Shown piece after piece: positions 7,348-15,165 of a stretch of DNA of 15,165 bases. Numbering within the stretch: the first letter of the stretch is position 1; every line of letters begins with the position of its first letter. The notes beneath the pieces were generated by a model. The model saw nothing but the letters and a program-made list of their open reading frames with translations. It was not told the DNA's origin and ran no database searches. The stretch comes from an uncultured Campylobacteraceae bacterium. GTDB lineage: Bacteria; Campylobacterota; Campylobacteria; Campylobacterales; Arcobacteraceae. Position numbers and translations under genes: made by a program. The DNA is taken from positions 1 through 15,165 of the forward strand of contig CAJXPH010000040.1 of assembly GCA_913057765.1 (NCBI GenBank). Reading direction: 5' to 3'.

Positions 7348-9342
7348 TTGAAATTATTATTAATAGTATTATTTTTTATCTCTACATTATATGCCAAAAA
7401 AGATTTTTATTATGGATTTATAAATTCTTCAGGTAATCAAATATCACAAAGAAGAACTCAAGCTATTGCTGATGGATTTGAGATTATTGAAAATATTCGT
7501 ATATTAGCTCGTAATGGAAAAATTGATGATGCATATAGTCAAATTAAAGCATTTAAAAAACAAAATAAAATAAAAATATTAAATTCTGATATTATAATTT
7601 TATATTCTGAGTTAGCTTTTAAAAAAGGATCTAAAAGATTCATGATTGAAGCTTCAAGAGAATTAGAAAAAGCTATTAATGATTCTAAAATTCACGAAAA
7701 TGATTTAGCTAAAGCATATATGGTTTTAGTTGAATTAAAATTAAATACAAATAAAACAAAAGATGCAAGATATTTTGCAAATATTATAATTAATAACTTT
7801 GACAATAATGTAATAAAAGCTTATGGACAGATATATTTGGCGAAAGTTTATAGACATCAAAGGGATTATCGTAAAGCAACAAAAGTTTTATATGAAATTC
7901 TCACAAAAACTACTGATGTATTAGTTGCTACTTTAGTTGCTGATGAACTTTTTGATGTTTATATCTTAGATAAAAAAAGAGAAAAAGCATATGCATTAAT
8001 ATCAAAAGTATTAAAAAAGAATATGGATTATTATGCAAGTGACTCTTATTTAGCATTAAAGAAAGTGAATCGCCTTACAAAAGCAGGAATGCCAGAGTTT
8101 GCTATTGAAATATTAGAAGAGTTATTAGAAAGGACTGATAAGCCGGCTTCTGTAGAAGATTTTAAATTTAAATTAGCAAATACTTATATGGATATGTATG
8201 ATAGAACAAATAAGTATTTGTTAAAAGCAAAAGAGCTTTATAAAGATATAATAAATGATTTCCCTGAAGGTATATATTCTCAGAAAGCAAAAATGTATTT
8301 AGATGAAATTTTAATGCGAGAAAGAAAAATAAAGCCTTCTGTTCTTGCAACAAAATACCAAAACTCAGAAGCTATGCAACAAAAAATTCTTTTACAAGAA
8401 TTATTAAATGATAAAGCAGAAAAGAAGTATGAGATTATTTTAAAATCTAAAAAAGTTTATAAAAAAATTTCAAATTCAATTGCAAAGAGATTTGGATATG
8501 AGTCTGTTAATATAATTTTTGATGAAGTAAATATTGATATGATAAAAAATTACCTAAAAGCTGGTAAGTGTTTTTTATTAAATAAAGCATTAAAAACGTC
8601 AAGGAATCAAACTTTAGAACTTTTAATAAAAGATGAACAAGTTAAGTTTAAATTTTTTGAATGTTTAATTGAAGTTCCTTATGAAAAAGCTTATTTACTT
8701 TTAAAAGATACTTTTAATAAAAGTAGAGATGCAAATATTTATTTATATTTAGAAAGAATGGCATTAGCATTACAAAAATTTAATGAAGCAGAAAGTTTTT
8801 CTGCAAAGGTAGATATGGTAGATGATAAAAAAGTTCTAAGTAAAGAGTTTTTATATAGATTTTTACTATTAAGCCAAAAAGAAGATCCTGTAACACTTGA
8901 TAAATATTTCAATTATGCATATCGAAATCAAAGTTTTATTACTGAAAATAGTAATAACCCTGTAATTATAGATTTTTATTACAACTACTATTTATATTTT
9001 ATTAAAAAAGATTTACCTAATGATGCAAAGAATATTTTGAATAAACTTTACGAAAAACAAAATGAATTGAAGGCACATATTTATTCTCCATTTGTAGAGC
9101 TTGAGCTTGCAAAAATTGCACAAACAAATAATGAAAATCAAAAAGCACTGGATTTATTACTTAATTCTATTGAATATTCAAGAAAAATTAAACCTAATGA
9201 TTTAGCACAAACTTATTATGAAGTAATTAGACTATATGAGGAATTCGATAATGATCTTAAAAAAGATGAGTTTGTGAATAAGTGTAAATCAATTGAAAAT
9301 ACAAAAGATAGTTTTTATAAAAAAATGTGTGATGAGATGTAA
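7348..9342 (+). CDS. Secreted TPR-like helical-repeat protein, candidate PflA-type motor accessory protein
   Basis: The start is TTG at 7348, 3 nt after flhB, with AGAGG upstream (GAGG at 7338-7341). Residues 1-16 (MKLLLIVLFFISTLYA) form a Sec signal peptide, so the mature protein is probably periplasmic. The rest of the 664 residues is helical with TPR-like units. Examples are the stretches around GKIDDAYSQIKAF (about 56-68), HQRDYRKATKVLYEIL (about 170-185), AGMPEFAIEILEELLERT (about 247-264) and NENQKALDLLLNSIEY (near 600). A Cys pair lies close to the C-terminus (NKCKSIENTKDSFYKKMCDEM). No catalytic motif is visible. In Campylobacter and Helicobacter the periplasmic TPR protein PflA is a scaffold of the motor's disk structures and is needed for rotation. 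Gene position, signal peptide, fold and C-terminal Cys pair suggest a PflA relative. As I recall, however, C. jejuni PflA is about 790 residues with an N-terminal beta domain, and here helices begin almost at once. PflA identity is an inference. Confidence 0.85.
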   Translation: MKLLLIVLFFISTLYAKKDFYYGFINSSGNQISQRRTQAIADGFEIIENIRILARNGKIDDAYSQIKAFKKQNKIKILNSDIIILYSELAFKKGSKRFMIEASRELEKAINDSKIHENDLAKAYMVLVELKLNTNKTKDARYFANIIINNFDNNVIKAYGQIYLAKVYRHQRDYRKATKVLYEILTKTTDVLVATLVADELFDVYILDKKREKAYALISKVLKKNMDYYASDSYLALKKVNRLTKAGMPEFAIEILEELLERTDKPASVEDFKFKLANTYMDMYDRTNKYLLKAKELYKDIINDFPEGIYSQKAKMYLDEILMRERKIKPSVLATKYQNSEAMQQKILLQELLNDKAEKKYEIILKSKKVYKKISNSIAKRFGYESVNIIFDEVNIDMIKNYLKAGKCFLLNKALKTSRNQTLELLIKDEQVKFKFFECLIEVPYEKAYLLLKDTFNKSRDANIYLYLERMALALQKFNEAESFSAKVDMVDDKKVLSKEFLYRFLLLSQKEDPVTLDKYFNYAYRNQSFITENSNNPVIIDFYYNYYLYFIKKDLPNDAKNILNKLYEKQNELKAHIYSPFVELELAKIAQTNNENQKALDLLLNSIEYSRKIKPNDLAQTYYEVIRLYEEFDNDLKKDEFVNKCKSIENTKDSFYKKMCDEM

Positions 9343-10647
9343 ATGGACATTGACTCACTTTTAGAGAGCATTGACTCTACAAATTTATCTATTCCTTTTG
9401 GTCGAATTAGACATATATCAACTACTACAATTAAAGCTATAGGGATTGAAGTTGCAATTGGAGATATTGTTAAGATTGAATCTCAACAGCATTTATATAC
9501 GGTTTTAGGTATGGTTGCTTCCATTGAATCATCAGACTTTACTATTGTTCCTTTTTCTTTTATTGAAGGTTTTAGAATACATGATAAAGTGTATTTACAG
9601 AAAGAAGGATTATCCGTAAAAACTGGTTATGGATTATTAGGACGTGTAGTTAATGCCTTAGGAGAACCTATTGATGATAAAGGTAAAATAAGAGATCTGG
9701 AAGAGAGTTCTGCAATTAATAAACTTTCGATGCCTGCACTTGAAAGGGGAATTATTGATGAAAGATTCTCTACTGGAGTTAAGCCCATTGATTCAATGTT
9801 AACATCAGGAAAAGGTCAAAAAGTAGGTATTTTTGCAGGTTCGGGGGTAGGGAAATCTACTTTAATGGGAATGATTGTAAAAGGTTGTGAAGCACAGATA
9901 AAAGTTATAGCTTTAATAGGTGAGAGAGGGAGAGAAATCCCTGAGTTTATTCATTATAATTTAAATAATGATTTAGAAAATACAATAATTGTAGCGGCAA
10001 CTTCTGATGAATCTGCATTGATGCGTAAGTATGGTGCTTTTACTGCTATGGCAATTGCCGAGTTTTTTAGAGATAAAGGGCATGACGTTCTTTTAATGAT
10101 GGATTCTGTTACAAGATTTGCTATGGCACAAAGAGAAATTGGATTAAGTACGGGGGAACCTCCCGTTAGTCGTGGTTATCCGCCTTCAGTATTTGCCCTA
10201 TTGCCCCAATTAATGGAACGTGCAGGAAATAATGCAAAAGGGTCTATTACAGCATTTTTCACTGTGCTTGTGGATGGAGATGATATGAATGATCCTATAT
10301 CAGACCAAAGTAGGTCAATTTTGGATGGACATATTGTATTGACAAGGGATTTAACAGAACAAGGATTTTATCCTCCAATTAATATATTAAAATCGGCCTC
10401 TAGGGTCATGGATAAAGTAGTTGATGAAGAACATTATAATTACTTCTTAAAGCTAAAAAGGGTATTATCATTAATAAAAGAGAATGAAGTTCTTGTAAGA
10501 GTAGGCGCATATAAGCACGGAATGGACCAAGAACTTGATGATGCGTTAGCAAGAAAAGATAAAATTAGAACGTTCTTGACACAGACTATGAAAGAACAGT
10601 ATAATTATAATGAGATAGTATCTAAGTTTAAGGAGGTATTCCAATGA
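9343..10647 (+). CDS. fliI: FliI, flagellar export ATPase
   Basis: FliI is the cytoplasmic hexameric ATPase, related to F1-beta, that prepares substrates for the export gate. In the 434-residue protein an N-terminal beta-barrel region (to about residue 90) precedes the ATPase core. Core motifs are Walker A AGSGVGKST (165-173), GERGRE (193-198) with the likely catalytic Glu at 194, Walker B LLMMD (250-254), then SVTRFAMAQREIGLSTGEPP and SRGYPPSVFALLPQLMERAG. The type III ATPase form is separated from F1-beta by this proline-rich GEPP/GYPP block. The C-terminal helical part ends DALARKDKIRTFLTQTMKEQ. The ATG lies directly on the base after the preceding stop. The gene ends in an ATGA overlap with flgL. 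fliH and fliJ are not in the window. Confidence 0.96.
   Translation: MDIDSLLESIDSTNLSIPFGRIRHISTTTIKAIGIEVAIGDIVKIESQQHLYTVLGMVASIESSDFTIVPFSFIEGFRIHDKVYLQKEGLSVKTGYGLLGRVVNALGEPIDDKGKIRDLEESSAINKLSMPALERGIIDERFSTGVKPIDSMLTSGKGQKVGIFAGSGVGKSTLMGMIVKGCEAQIKVIALIGERGREIPEFIHYNLNNDLENTIIVAATSDESALMRKYGAFTAMAIAEFFRDKGHDVLLMMDSVTRFAMAQREIGLSTGEPPVSRGYPPSVFALLPQLMERAGNNAKGSITAFFTVLVDGDDMNDPISDQSRSILDGHIVLTRDLTEQGFYPPINILKSASRVMDKVVDEEHYNYFLKLKRVLSLIKENEVLVRVGAYKHGMDQELDDALARKDKIRTFLTQTMKEQYNYNEIVSKFKEVFQ
10630..10637 (+). promoter_or_regulatory. Perfect Shine-Dalgarno site for flgL
   Basis: AAGGAGGT lies in the last codons of fliI, 6 nt before the flgL ATG at 10644. It is the best ribosome binding site I see in the window. 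Neighbours such as fliR, fliI and flhA have little or none. This suggests high or independent translation of flgL, a structural protein, compared with the export genes. Confidence 0.85.
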
Positions 10648-11969
10648 TTAGGTCAACAGAACAAACGTTATATAGATTAGACAATCTAAATGCCGAACAA
10701 AGAAGAATAAGTTACCAGACTGCTACGGGTAAGATATTAGAGAAGGGTAGTGATGATTCAAGTTTATATACACGTGAAATTTATGTAGATGATAAAATTA
10801 GAGTATATGAAGGACTTAAAGAACAAATTCAAAAAACTAATGCCCAAAATAATGTATCTGATAGTACACTAAAAGAAGTAAAAAATTTACTAACTTATGT
10901 AAAAGCAGAAGTTATAAAAGCTTTAAATGCCACTACTGATGAGGGTGCAAGATCAGCTATTGCTGTAAATTTAAAAGGTGTAAAAGAAAATCTCTATTCA
11001 TTTGCAAATGAGCAAGTTGAAGGTGAATATCTTTTTTCTGGTTCAAATACTCAGGTTAAGCCTTTTACAAAAGATGCAGATGGAAAAGTTTCTTATCAAG
11101 GTGATGGTTTTTTAAGAAAAGTAGCAATAGAAGATGGATCTTATCAAGAAAGAGGTATTACTGGTTTTGACACCTTTATGTATACTTCAAGCAGTGCTTT
11201 AAAAGGTGGGAACTTAGAATTCGATGGAAGAGATAGAATTATTGATCAAGATGGTTTTGAGTGGAAACAAGAAGCTGTAATACCTTTAACAACGTCAACA
11301 AATTCAATAAGTTTTAATACAAATGAACCTCTTATTGATGGAGATGGTACAGTATGGACTTTTGATGGAACAAACCTAGTAGACAAAGATGCAAATATTT
11401 ATCCTGAAACTGTAACTCTTGGACCTCCTCATAGTGTTAATGTTACAAATACTACATCAAATGAAACTTTAGGAAAAACTCAACTTGTAAAGTATGATGA
11501 GAATGGAGAGGCAACAGCTGATACTATGTCTATAACAACGGGGACAGATAAAGAATTTGTAGTAACCGTCCCAACTGTTGATGGTACAAAATTTGAAGCT
11601 AAAACTAGTACTTTTGATGTAATGGATGAAATTATTAATGCATTAGAACGACTAGATTCAAATGGTAATACTGTTACTCCGGAGGATGCATTGACATCAT
11701 TACAAGGAGGACTGTCACAAATTACAGAATCCTTTAGTGCCGCAAATGTTGGACATGCAAAATTGGGTGGAAGAAATAGAGTATTTGAAATATCGTTAGA
11801 AAGAGTTAGTACAAAACTTACTCAGTTTAATATTTTATCGCAAGAGCTAGGTGCTGCTGACTTATCAAAAGTAGCAGTAGAAGCAAAAGCGTTAGAGTTA
11901 ACATATACAGCACTGTATTCAACAATTAATAAGATGAATGAATTATCTTTAATTAATTTTATTAGATAG
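10644..11969 (+). CDS. flgL: FlgL (HAP3), hook-filament junction protein
   Basis: FlgL is exported late and forms the second layer between hook and filament. The N-terminal helix (MIRSTEQTLYRLDNLNAEQRRISYQTATGK) has the flagellin/HAP3 look. The stretch around FANEQVEGEYLFSGSNTQVKPF (about 122-143) carries the family's EG-YLF-G-P signature. The C-terminal helix around VAVEAKALELTYTALYSTINKMNELSLINFIR is the usual HAP3 end. At 441 residues it is longer than enteric FlgL (317). The extra length lies in the middle, about residues 165-350, and would be surface exposed. That region carries three copies of an I/L-I/V-D-x-D-G/A pattern. The ATG overlaps the fliI stop by 4 nt and has a perfect ribosome binding site. 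FlgK, its usual partner, is not in the window. Confidence 0.93.
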   Translation: MIRSTEQTLYRLDNLNAEQRRISYQTATGKILEKGSDDSSLYTREIYVDDKIRVYEGLKEQIQKTNAQNNVSDSTLKEVKNLLTYVKAEVIKALNATTDEGARSAIAVNLKGVKENLYSFANEQVEGEYLFSGSNTQVKPFTKDADGKVSYQGDGFLRKVAIEDGSYQERGITGFDTFMYTSSSALKGGNLEFDGRDRIIDQDGFEWKQEAVIPLTTSTNSISFNTNEPLIDGDGTVWTFDGTNLVDKDANIYPETVTLGPPHSVNVTNTTSNETLGKTQLVKYDENGEATADTMSITTGTDKEFVVTVPTVDGTKFEAKTSTFDVMDEIINALERLDSNGNTVTPEDALTSLQGGLSQITESFSAANVGHAKLGGRNRVFEISLERVSTKLTQFNILSQELGAADLSKVAVEAKALELTYTALYSTINKMNELSLINFIR

Positions 11970-11984
11970 ATTTTAAAGCGTTAA

Positions 11985-14102
11985 ATGAATTTAAGAAGGA
12001 TATTTTCAAAAGATTTATTTGTAGTAGCAATCTTTGTAGCAATACTTACGATTATTATTATCCCTTTACCCAAGGGTGCGCTAGATTTCTTTTTGATTAT
12101 ATCTCTAAGTCTATCTTTATTAATTTTATTAATATCTTTATATATTCAAAAGCCAGCTGATTTAACGACCTTCCCTACAATTATATTAATATTAGCTTTA
12201 TTTAGATTATCTTTAAATATTGCAACAACCCGTTCTATTTTAAGTGAAGGACATAATGGACCAGAAGCCGTAAGTTCAATAATTTCTGCATTTGGAGATT
12301 TTGTTGTTGGTGGAAATATGGTAATTGGGGTTATTGTATTTATTATTTTAGTACTTATTAACTTTATGGTTGTAACTAAAGGTGCTACAAGGGTTGCAGA
12401 GGTTACTGCAAGATTTACACTTGATTCTATGCCAGGTAAACAGATGGCAATTGATGCAGATTTAAATGCTGGATTTATCGATGATAAAGAAGCTCAAATC
12501 AGAAGAAAAGAATTAATATCTGAAGCAAATTTTTATGGTGCAATGGATGGGTCATCTAAGTTTGTAAAAGGTGATGCTGTTGCTGGTATTATTATTACTC
12601 TTGTAAATTTAATTGGTGGACTTTTAATTGGATTATTTCAACATGATATGACAGTTGCCGAAAGTGGAGAAATATATACTATATTAACAATTGGTGATGG
12701 TCTGGTTGCTCAAATACCAGCACTTATTCTATCGACGGCAACTGCAATTATAATTACTCGTTCAAATATGGATGAAGAAAAATTTGCAGATAATGCAGTT
12801 GCTCAATTAGTGAAAGATTCGAAATCTCTTGTTCTTGTAGGAATTGGTTTAGTTTTATTTGGATTTGTTCCTGGTTTCCCAAGTGGTATTTTGATGATAA
12901 TGGGAATACTATTAGTAGGAATCGGCTATTCAGTTTACATGGTTGAAGAAAATAGAGATAACGCTGTTACAAGATTTTTCAAGCCAGAAACTAAGAAAAC
13001 AACAATTGATGCAAGCGATAGTGTTGAAACATTAAAAGATAAGAAAAAACAAGCAGCCGCTCCAAATGAAAAACAAGTTATGGAAAATATTATGAAGCTT
13101 GAAGTTCTTGAACTTAAGTTAGGAATTAGACTTTTACAACTTGTTCAAGGGGACTCAGAGTTATTAGATAAAATTAAAGCAATAAGAAAAACAATTGCTA
13201 CAGAACTTGGTTTTGTTATCCCTCAAATTAGAATTTCAGATAATACAAATCTTTCTCCAAATGAATATGAGTTTTATTTAAAAAGAATTCCTTTAGTAAA
13301 AGGAAGAGTTGAAATAAATAAATTACTTGCAATGGGTGGGGTTGGAAATGAAAAATTAAAAGGTCTTCACGTAAAAGAACCAGTTTTTAGTCTTCCTGCT
13401 ACTTGGATTGATGAAGAACAAAAAGAAGATGCTTTAATGAAAGGTTTTACTGTTGTTGATGCTCCAACTATTATTTCAACTCATATTTCTGAAATAATAA
13501 AAAAACATTCAGAAGATATAATTACAAGACAAGATATTGTTGATATTGTGGAAGGTCTAAAAAAAGATTTCCCTATTGTTGTTGATGAAGCTATGAAAGT
13601 AACATCTTATGGAGCCTTATTAAAGGTTTGTAAAGACTTACTACATGAAAAGATACCTATTGTTGATATCTTGACTATTGTTGAAGCAATTGCAGATATT
13701 GCAGAATTTACTAAAGCACCTGATATTTTATTAGAGCATGTAAGAAGTAAATTATTTAGACTTATAACTGATAGGTTTAAAGATAATGATGGAACTTTGC
13801 ATATTATTACAATGAAGCCTGAAATTGAACAACAATTTATTGGTAAACTTCAAGAACACCATGGAGTTTCACAACTAATGCTTTCAATTGCAGAAATCAA
13901 CAATCTCGTTACAAAAACAAAAGAGTTATTAGAGCAGGTTGAAGCTAAAGGTTTTAGTAAAGTTGCAATGGTTGTTGATCCATTACTTAGAAAAAGAGTT
14001 TCTGAGATTTATGAAAAATTTGGATTGCAAGTTGCAGTATTATCCCATGCAGAATTAGATTCAAAAGCAAATTTTGCAATTGAAGGTACATTAGAATTTT
14101 AA
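11985..14102 (+). CDS. flhA: FlhA, flagellar export gate protein (FHIPEP family)
   Basis: FlhA is the large export gate subunit. Its cytosolic nonamer ring docks chaperone-substrate complexes and couples proton flow to export. The N-terminal half (about residues 1-325) holds several membrane helices and the FHIPEP signature RFTLDSMPGKQMAIDADLNAG (143-163), then GAMDGSSKFVKGDAVAGI. A charged linker (about 340-365) leads to the cytosolic domain, recognised by EFYLKRIPLVKGRVEINKLLAMG, DIVEGLKKDFPIVVDEAM, the VDILTIVEAIADIAEFTKAP block and VVDPLLRKRVSEIYEKFGLQVAVLSHAEL near the C-terminus. At 705 residues it has the usual length. The ATG is 15 nt after flgL with no strong Shine-Dalgarno. The TAA stop shares one base with the next gene's ATG. 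Confidence 0.96.
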   Translation: MNLRRIFSKDLFVVAIFVAILTIIIIPLPKGALDFFLIISLSLSLLILLISLYIQKPADLTTFPTIILILALFRLSLNIATTRSILSEGHNGPEAVSSIISAFGDFVVGGNMVIGVIVFIILVLINFMVVTKGATRVAEVTARFTLDSMPGKQMAIDADLNAGFIDDKEAQIRRKELISEANFYGAMDGSSKFVKGDAVAGIIITLVNLIGGLLIGLFQHDMTVAESGEIYTILTIGDGLVAQIPALILSTATAIIITRSNMDEEKFADNAVAQLVKDSKSLVLVGIGLVLFGFVPGFPSGILMIMGILLVGIGYSVYMVEENRDNAVTRFFKPETKKTTIDASDSVETLKDKKKQAAAPNEKQVMENIMKLEVLELKLGIRLLQLVQGDSELLDKIKAIRKTIATELGFVIPQIRISDNTNLSPNEYEFYLKRIPLVKGRVEINKLLAMGGVGNEKLKGLHVKEPVFSLPATWIDEEQKEDALMKGFTVVDAPTIISTHISEIIKKHSEDIITRQDIVDIVEGLKKDFPIVVDEAMKVTSYGALLKVCKDLLHEKIPIVDILTIVEAIADIAEFTKAPDILLEHVRSKLFRLITDRFKDNDGTLHIITMKPEIEQQFIGKLQEHHGVSQLMLSIAEINNLVTKTKELLEQVEAKGFSKVAMVVDPLLRKRVSEIYEKFGLQVAVLSHAELDSKANFAIEGTLEF

Positions 14103-15121
14103 TGAAACAGCTTAGATTTTTATTCATTTTTATTTATTTTAATATTTGTTTGTTTGCAAGTGTAACTATGCAAGCCCCAGATTCTTTTGTAAAAGGAGAA
14201 TCATATATTTTCAAATTTGAAGCAATTGGAAGTTCAATTGATTTTCCCGAAATCGAAAAGATAGATGGCTATTTAGTTGAAGATTTAGGTACTTCTAGGT
14301 CATTACAAATTATAAATGGTAATTATGATGAAAAATATAGTAAAACATATAAAATAGTTCCTACAAATAACTTTACAATACCAAGTTTTACATTTTTAAT
14401 AAATGGAAAAGAAGTTAACTCAGATGAAAAGAATGTTTCATTGCAAACAGTTGCCAAAACAAGTTCTCCTAAATTTGACTTAAGTTTAACACCCTCTAAA
14501 ACCTCTTTATATGTTGGTGAAGAGTTTTTAGTAAAACTAATCTTTAAATATAAAAGAGGCCTTCAAATTACTAATCTTGGATTTGAACAACCTCATTTTG
14601 AGAATTTTTGGTATAAAAAAATTACAAATGCAAATAAACGTTATGAAAAAAATGGTTTTATTATTCAAGAGCTAGAATTTTTACTTTTCCCTCAAAAAAG
14701 TGGCGAGTTAACGATTGATTCATTAAGAGTTGATGTTCAATTAGTTGATACAAGCTCTTCTTCAGGAACTTTTGGATTTTTTAGTACAGTTCCAAAAATA
14801 GTAAAAATTTATTCAAATGAGTTGAAATTTGACGTTAAAAAATTACCAGAAGATATAACTTTAATTGGTGAATTTGATATTAAAACAAATATAAATAAAA
14901 CAAAAGTTAAACAAGGGGAATCTGTATCTTTTAAAATTGATATAGCTGGGGTTGGAAACTTCGATGATATTCAAGATATAAAACTAGATATAGATGAAGC
15001 AACAATTTATGATAATAAGCCTGAAATAAAAACTAAATATAGTGCAAAAGGTTATGAAGGAACTTATTCAAAAGTTTACTCTATTGTTCCAAACAATTCT
15101 ATTGAGATACCTAGTATTAGC
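14102..15121 (+). CDS. BatD-like periplasmic/membrane protein, 3' end missing
   Basis: The protein starts at the ATG that shares its A with the flhA stop (TAATG). Residues 1-19 (MKQLRFLFIFIYFNICLFA) are a signal peptide. The rest is beta-rich Ig-like modules. Two of these follow the BatD pattern of an early PSKTSLYVGEEFLVKL-type strand and a closing YSIVPNNSIEIPSIS-type strand, as does the N-terminal one (KTYKIVPTNNFTIPSF). BatD belongs to the bat operon (MoxR ATPase and VWA proteins), linked to aerotolerance and envelope stress; the molecular role is unclear. About 340 residues are present. The genomic sequence stops at 15121, and the apparent last six residues plus TGA come from adapter DNA. 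A C-terminal membrane helix, usual in BatD, would lie in the missing part. No flagellar role is evident, so the operon may simply run on. Confidence 0.75.
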
Positions 15122-15165
15122 CTGTCTCTTATACACATCTGACGCTGCCGACGAAGAGGATAGTG
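15122..15165 (-). other. Nextera Read 1 adapter with i5 index (sequencing artefact)
   Basis: Bases 15122-15154 are the reverse complement of the Nextera Read 1 adapter, beginning with the mosaic end CTGTCTCTTATACACATCT (15122-15140). AGAGGATA (15155-15162) is the reverse complement of index TATCCTCT, which I recall as Nextera i5 503. The final GTG fits the start of the P5 arm. None of this is genome. Confidence 0.98.

Noticed and set aside
11970..11984. Terminator or promoter between flgL and flhA
   Set aside because: Only 15 nt separate the genes, and I see no stem-loop with a T-run.
15..15140. A 15-kb transposon bounded by 19-bp inverted repeats
   Set aside because: The repeats are the engineered Tn5 mosaic end within Nextera adapters, there is no transposase gene, and the adjacent 9-mers do not form a target duplication.

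Overview
This is a flagellar export and basal-body gene cluster from a strongly AT-rich bacterium. I estimate under 30% G+C but did not count it. Everything that reads convincingly lies on the + strand, with almost no intergenic space. The best guess is a Campylobacterota species, most likely of the Arcobacter group. Three things point there. The order flhF, flhG, small two-helix membrane protein matches what I remember of Campylobacter jejuni, where Cj0062c follows flhG. A secreted helical-repeat protein of the PflA kind lies inside the operon. And fliA, which follows Cj0062c in C. jejuni, is not at that position here. Placement below phylum level is inference.

Both ends of the window are artificial. 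Bases 1-33 are an Illumina Nextera Read 2 transposase adapter. Bases 15122-15165 are the reverse complement of the Read 1 adapter, followed by what reads as an i5 index and the start of the P5 arm. True genomic sequence is therefore about 34-15121. The first and last genes are cut by the library insert ends. The inverted 19-bp mosaic ends are not a natural transposon.

Layout: a 43-codon tail of an unidentified upstream gene (34-165) overlaps flhF. Next come flhF and flhG, which control flagellar number and placement, and a 107-residue membrane protein. These are followed by fliE and flgC (MS ring-rod junction and proximal rod), a very long lysine-rich fliK (hook-length control), and fliR and flhB (export gate and substrate switch). 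Then come a 664-residue secreted helical-repeat protein, fliI (export ATPase), flgL (hook-filament junction) and flhA (export gate). The window closes with the start of a BatD-like gene.

The genes form one functional series: placement (FlhF/FlhG), export apparatus (FliR, FlhB, FlhA, FliI), rod start (FliE, FlgC), hook-length checkpoint (FliK with FlhB), and filament junction (FlgL). Most junctions are 0-3 nt apart or overlap by 1-4 nt, so one long translationally coupled operon is likely. I see no convincing promoter, terminator, RNA gene, CRISPR array or natural mobile element, and no gene-free stretch longer than 56 nt. Most of the window is ordinary flagellar biology. The parts most worth a second look are the 664-residue protein, the repeated short motif in FliK, the triple D-x-D motif in FlgL and the 107-residue membrane protein.
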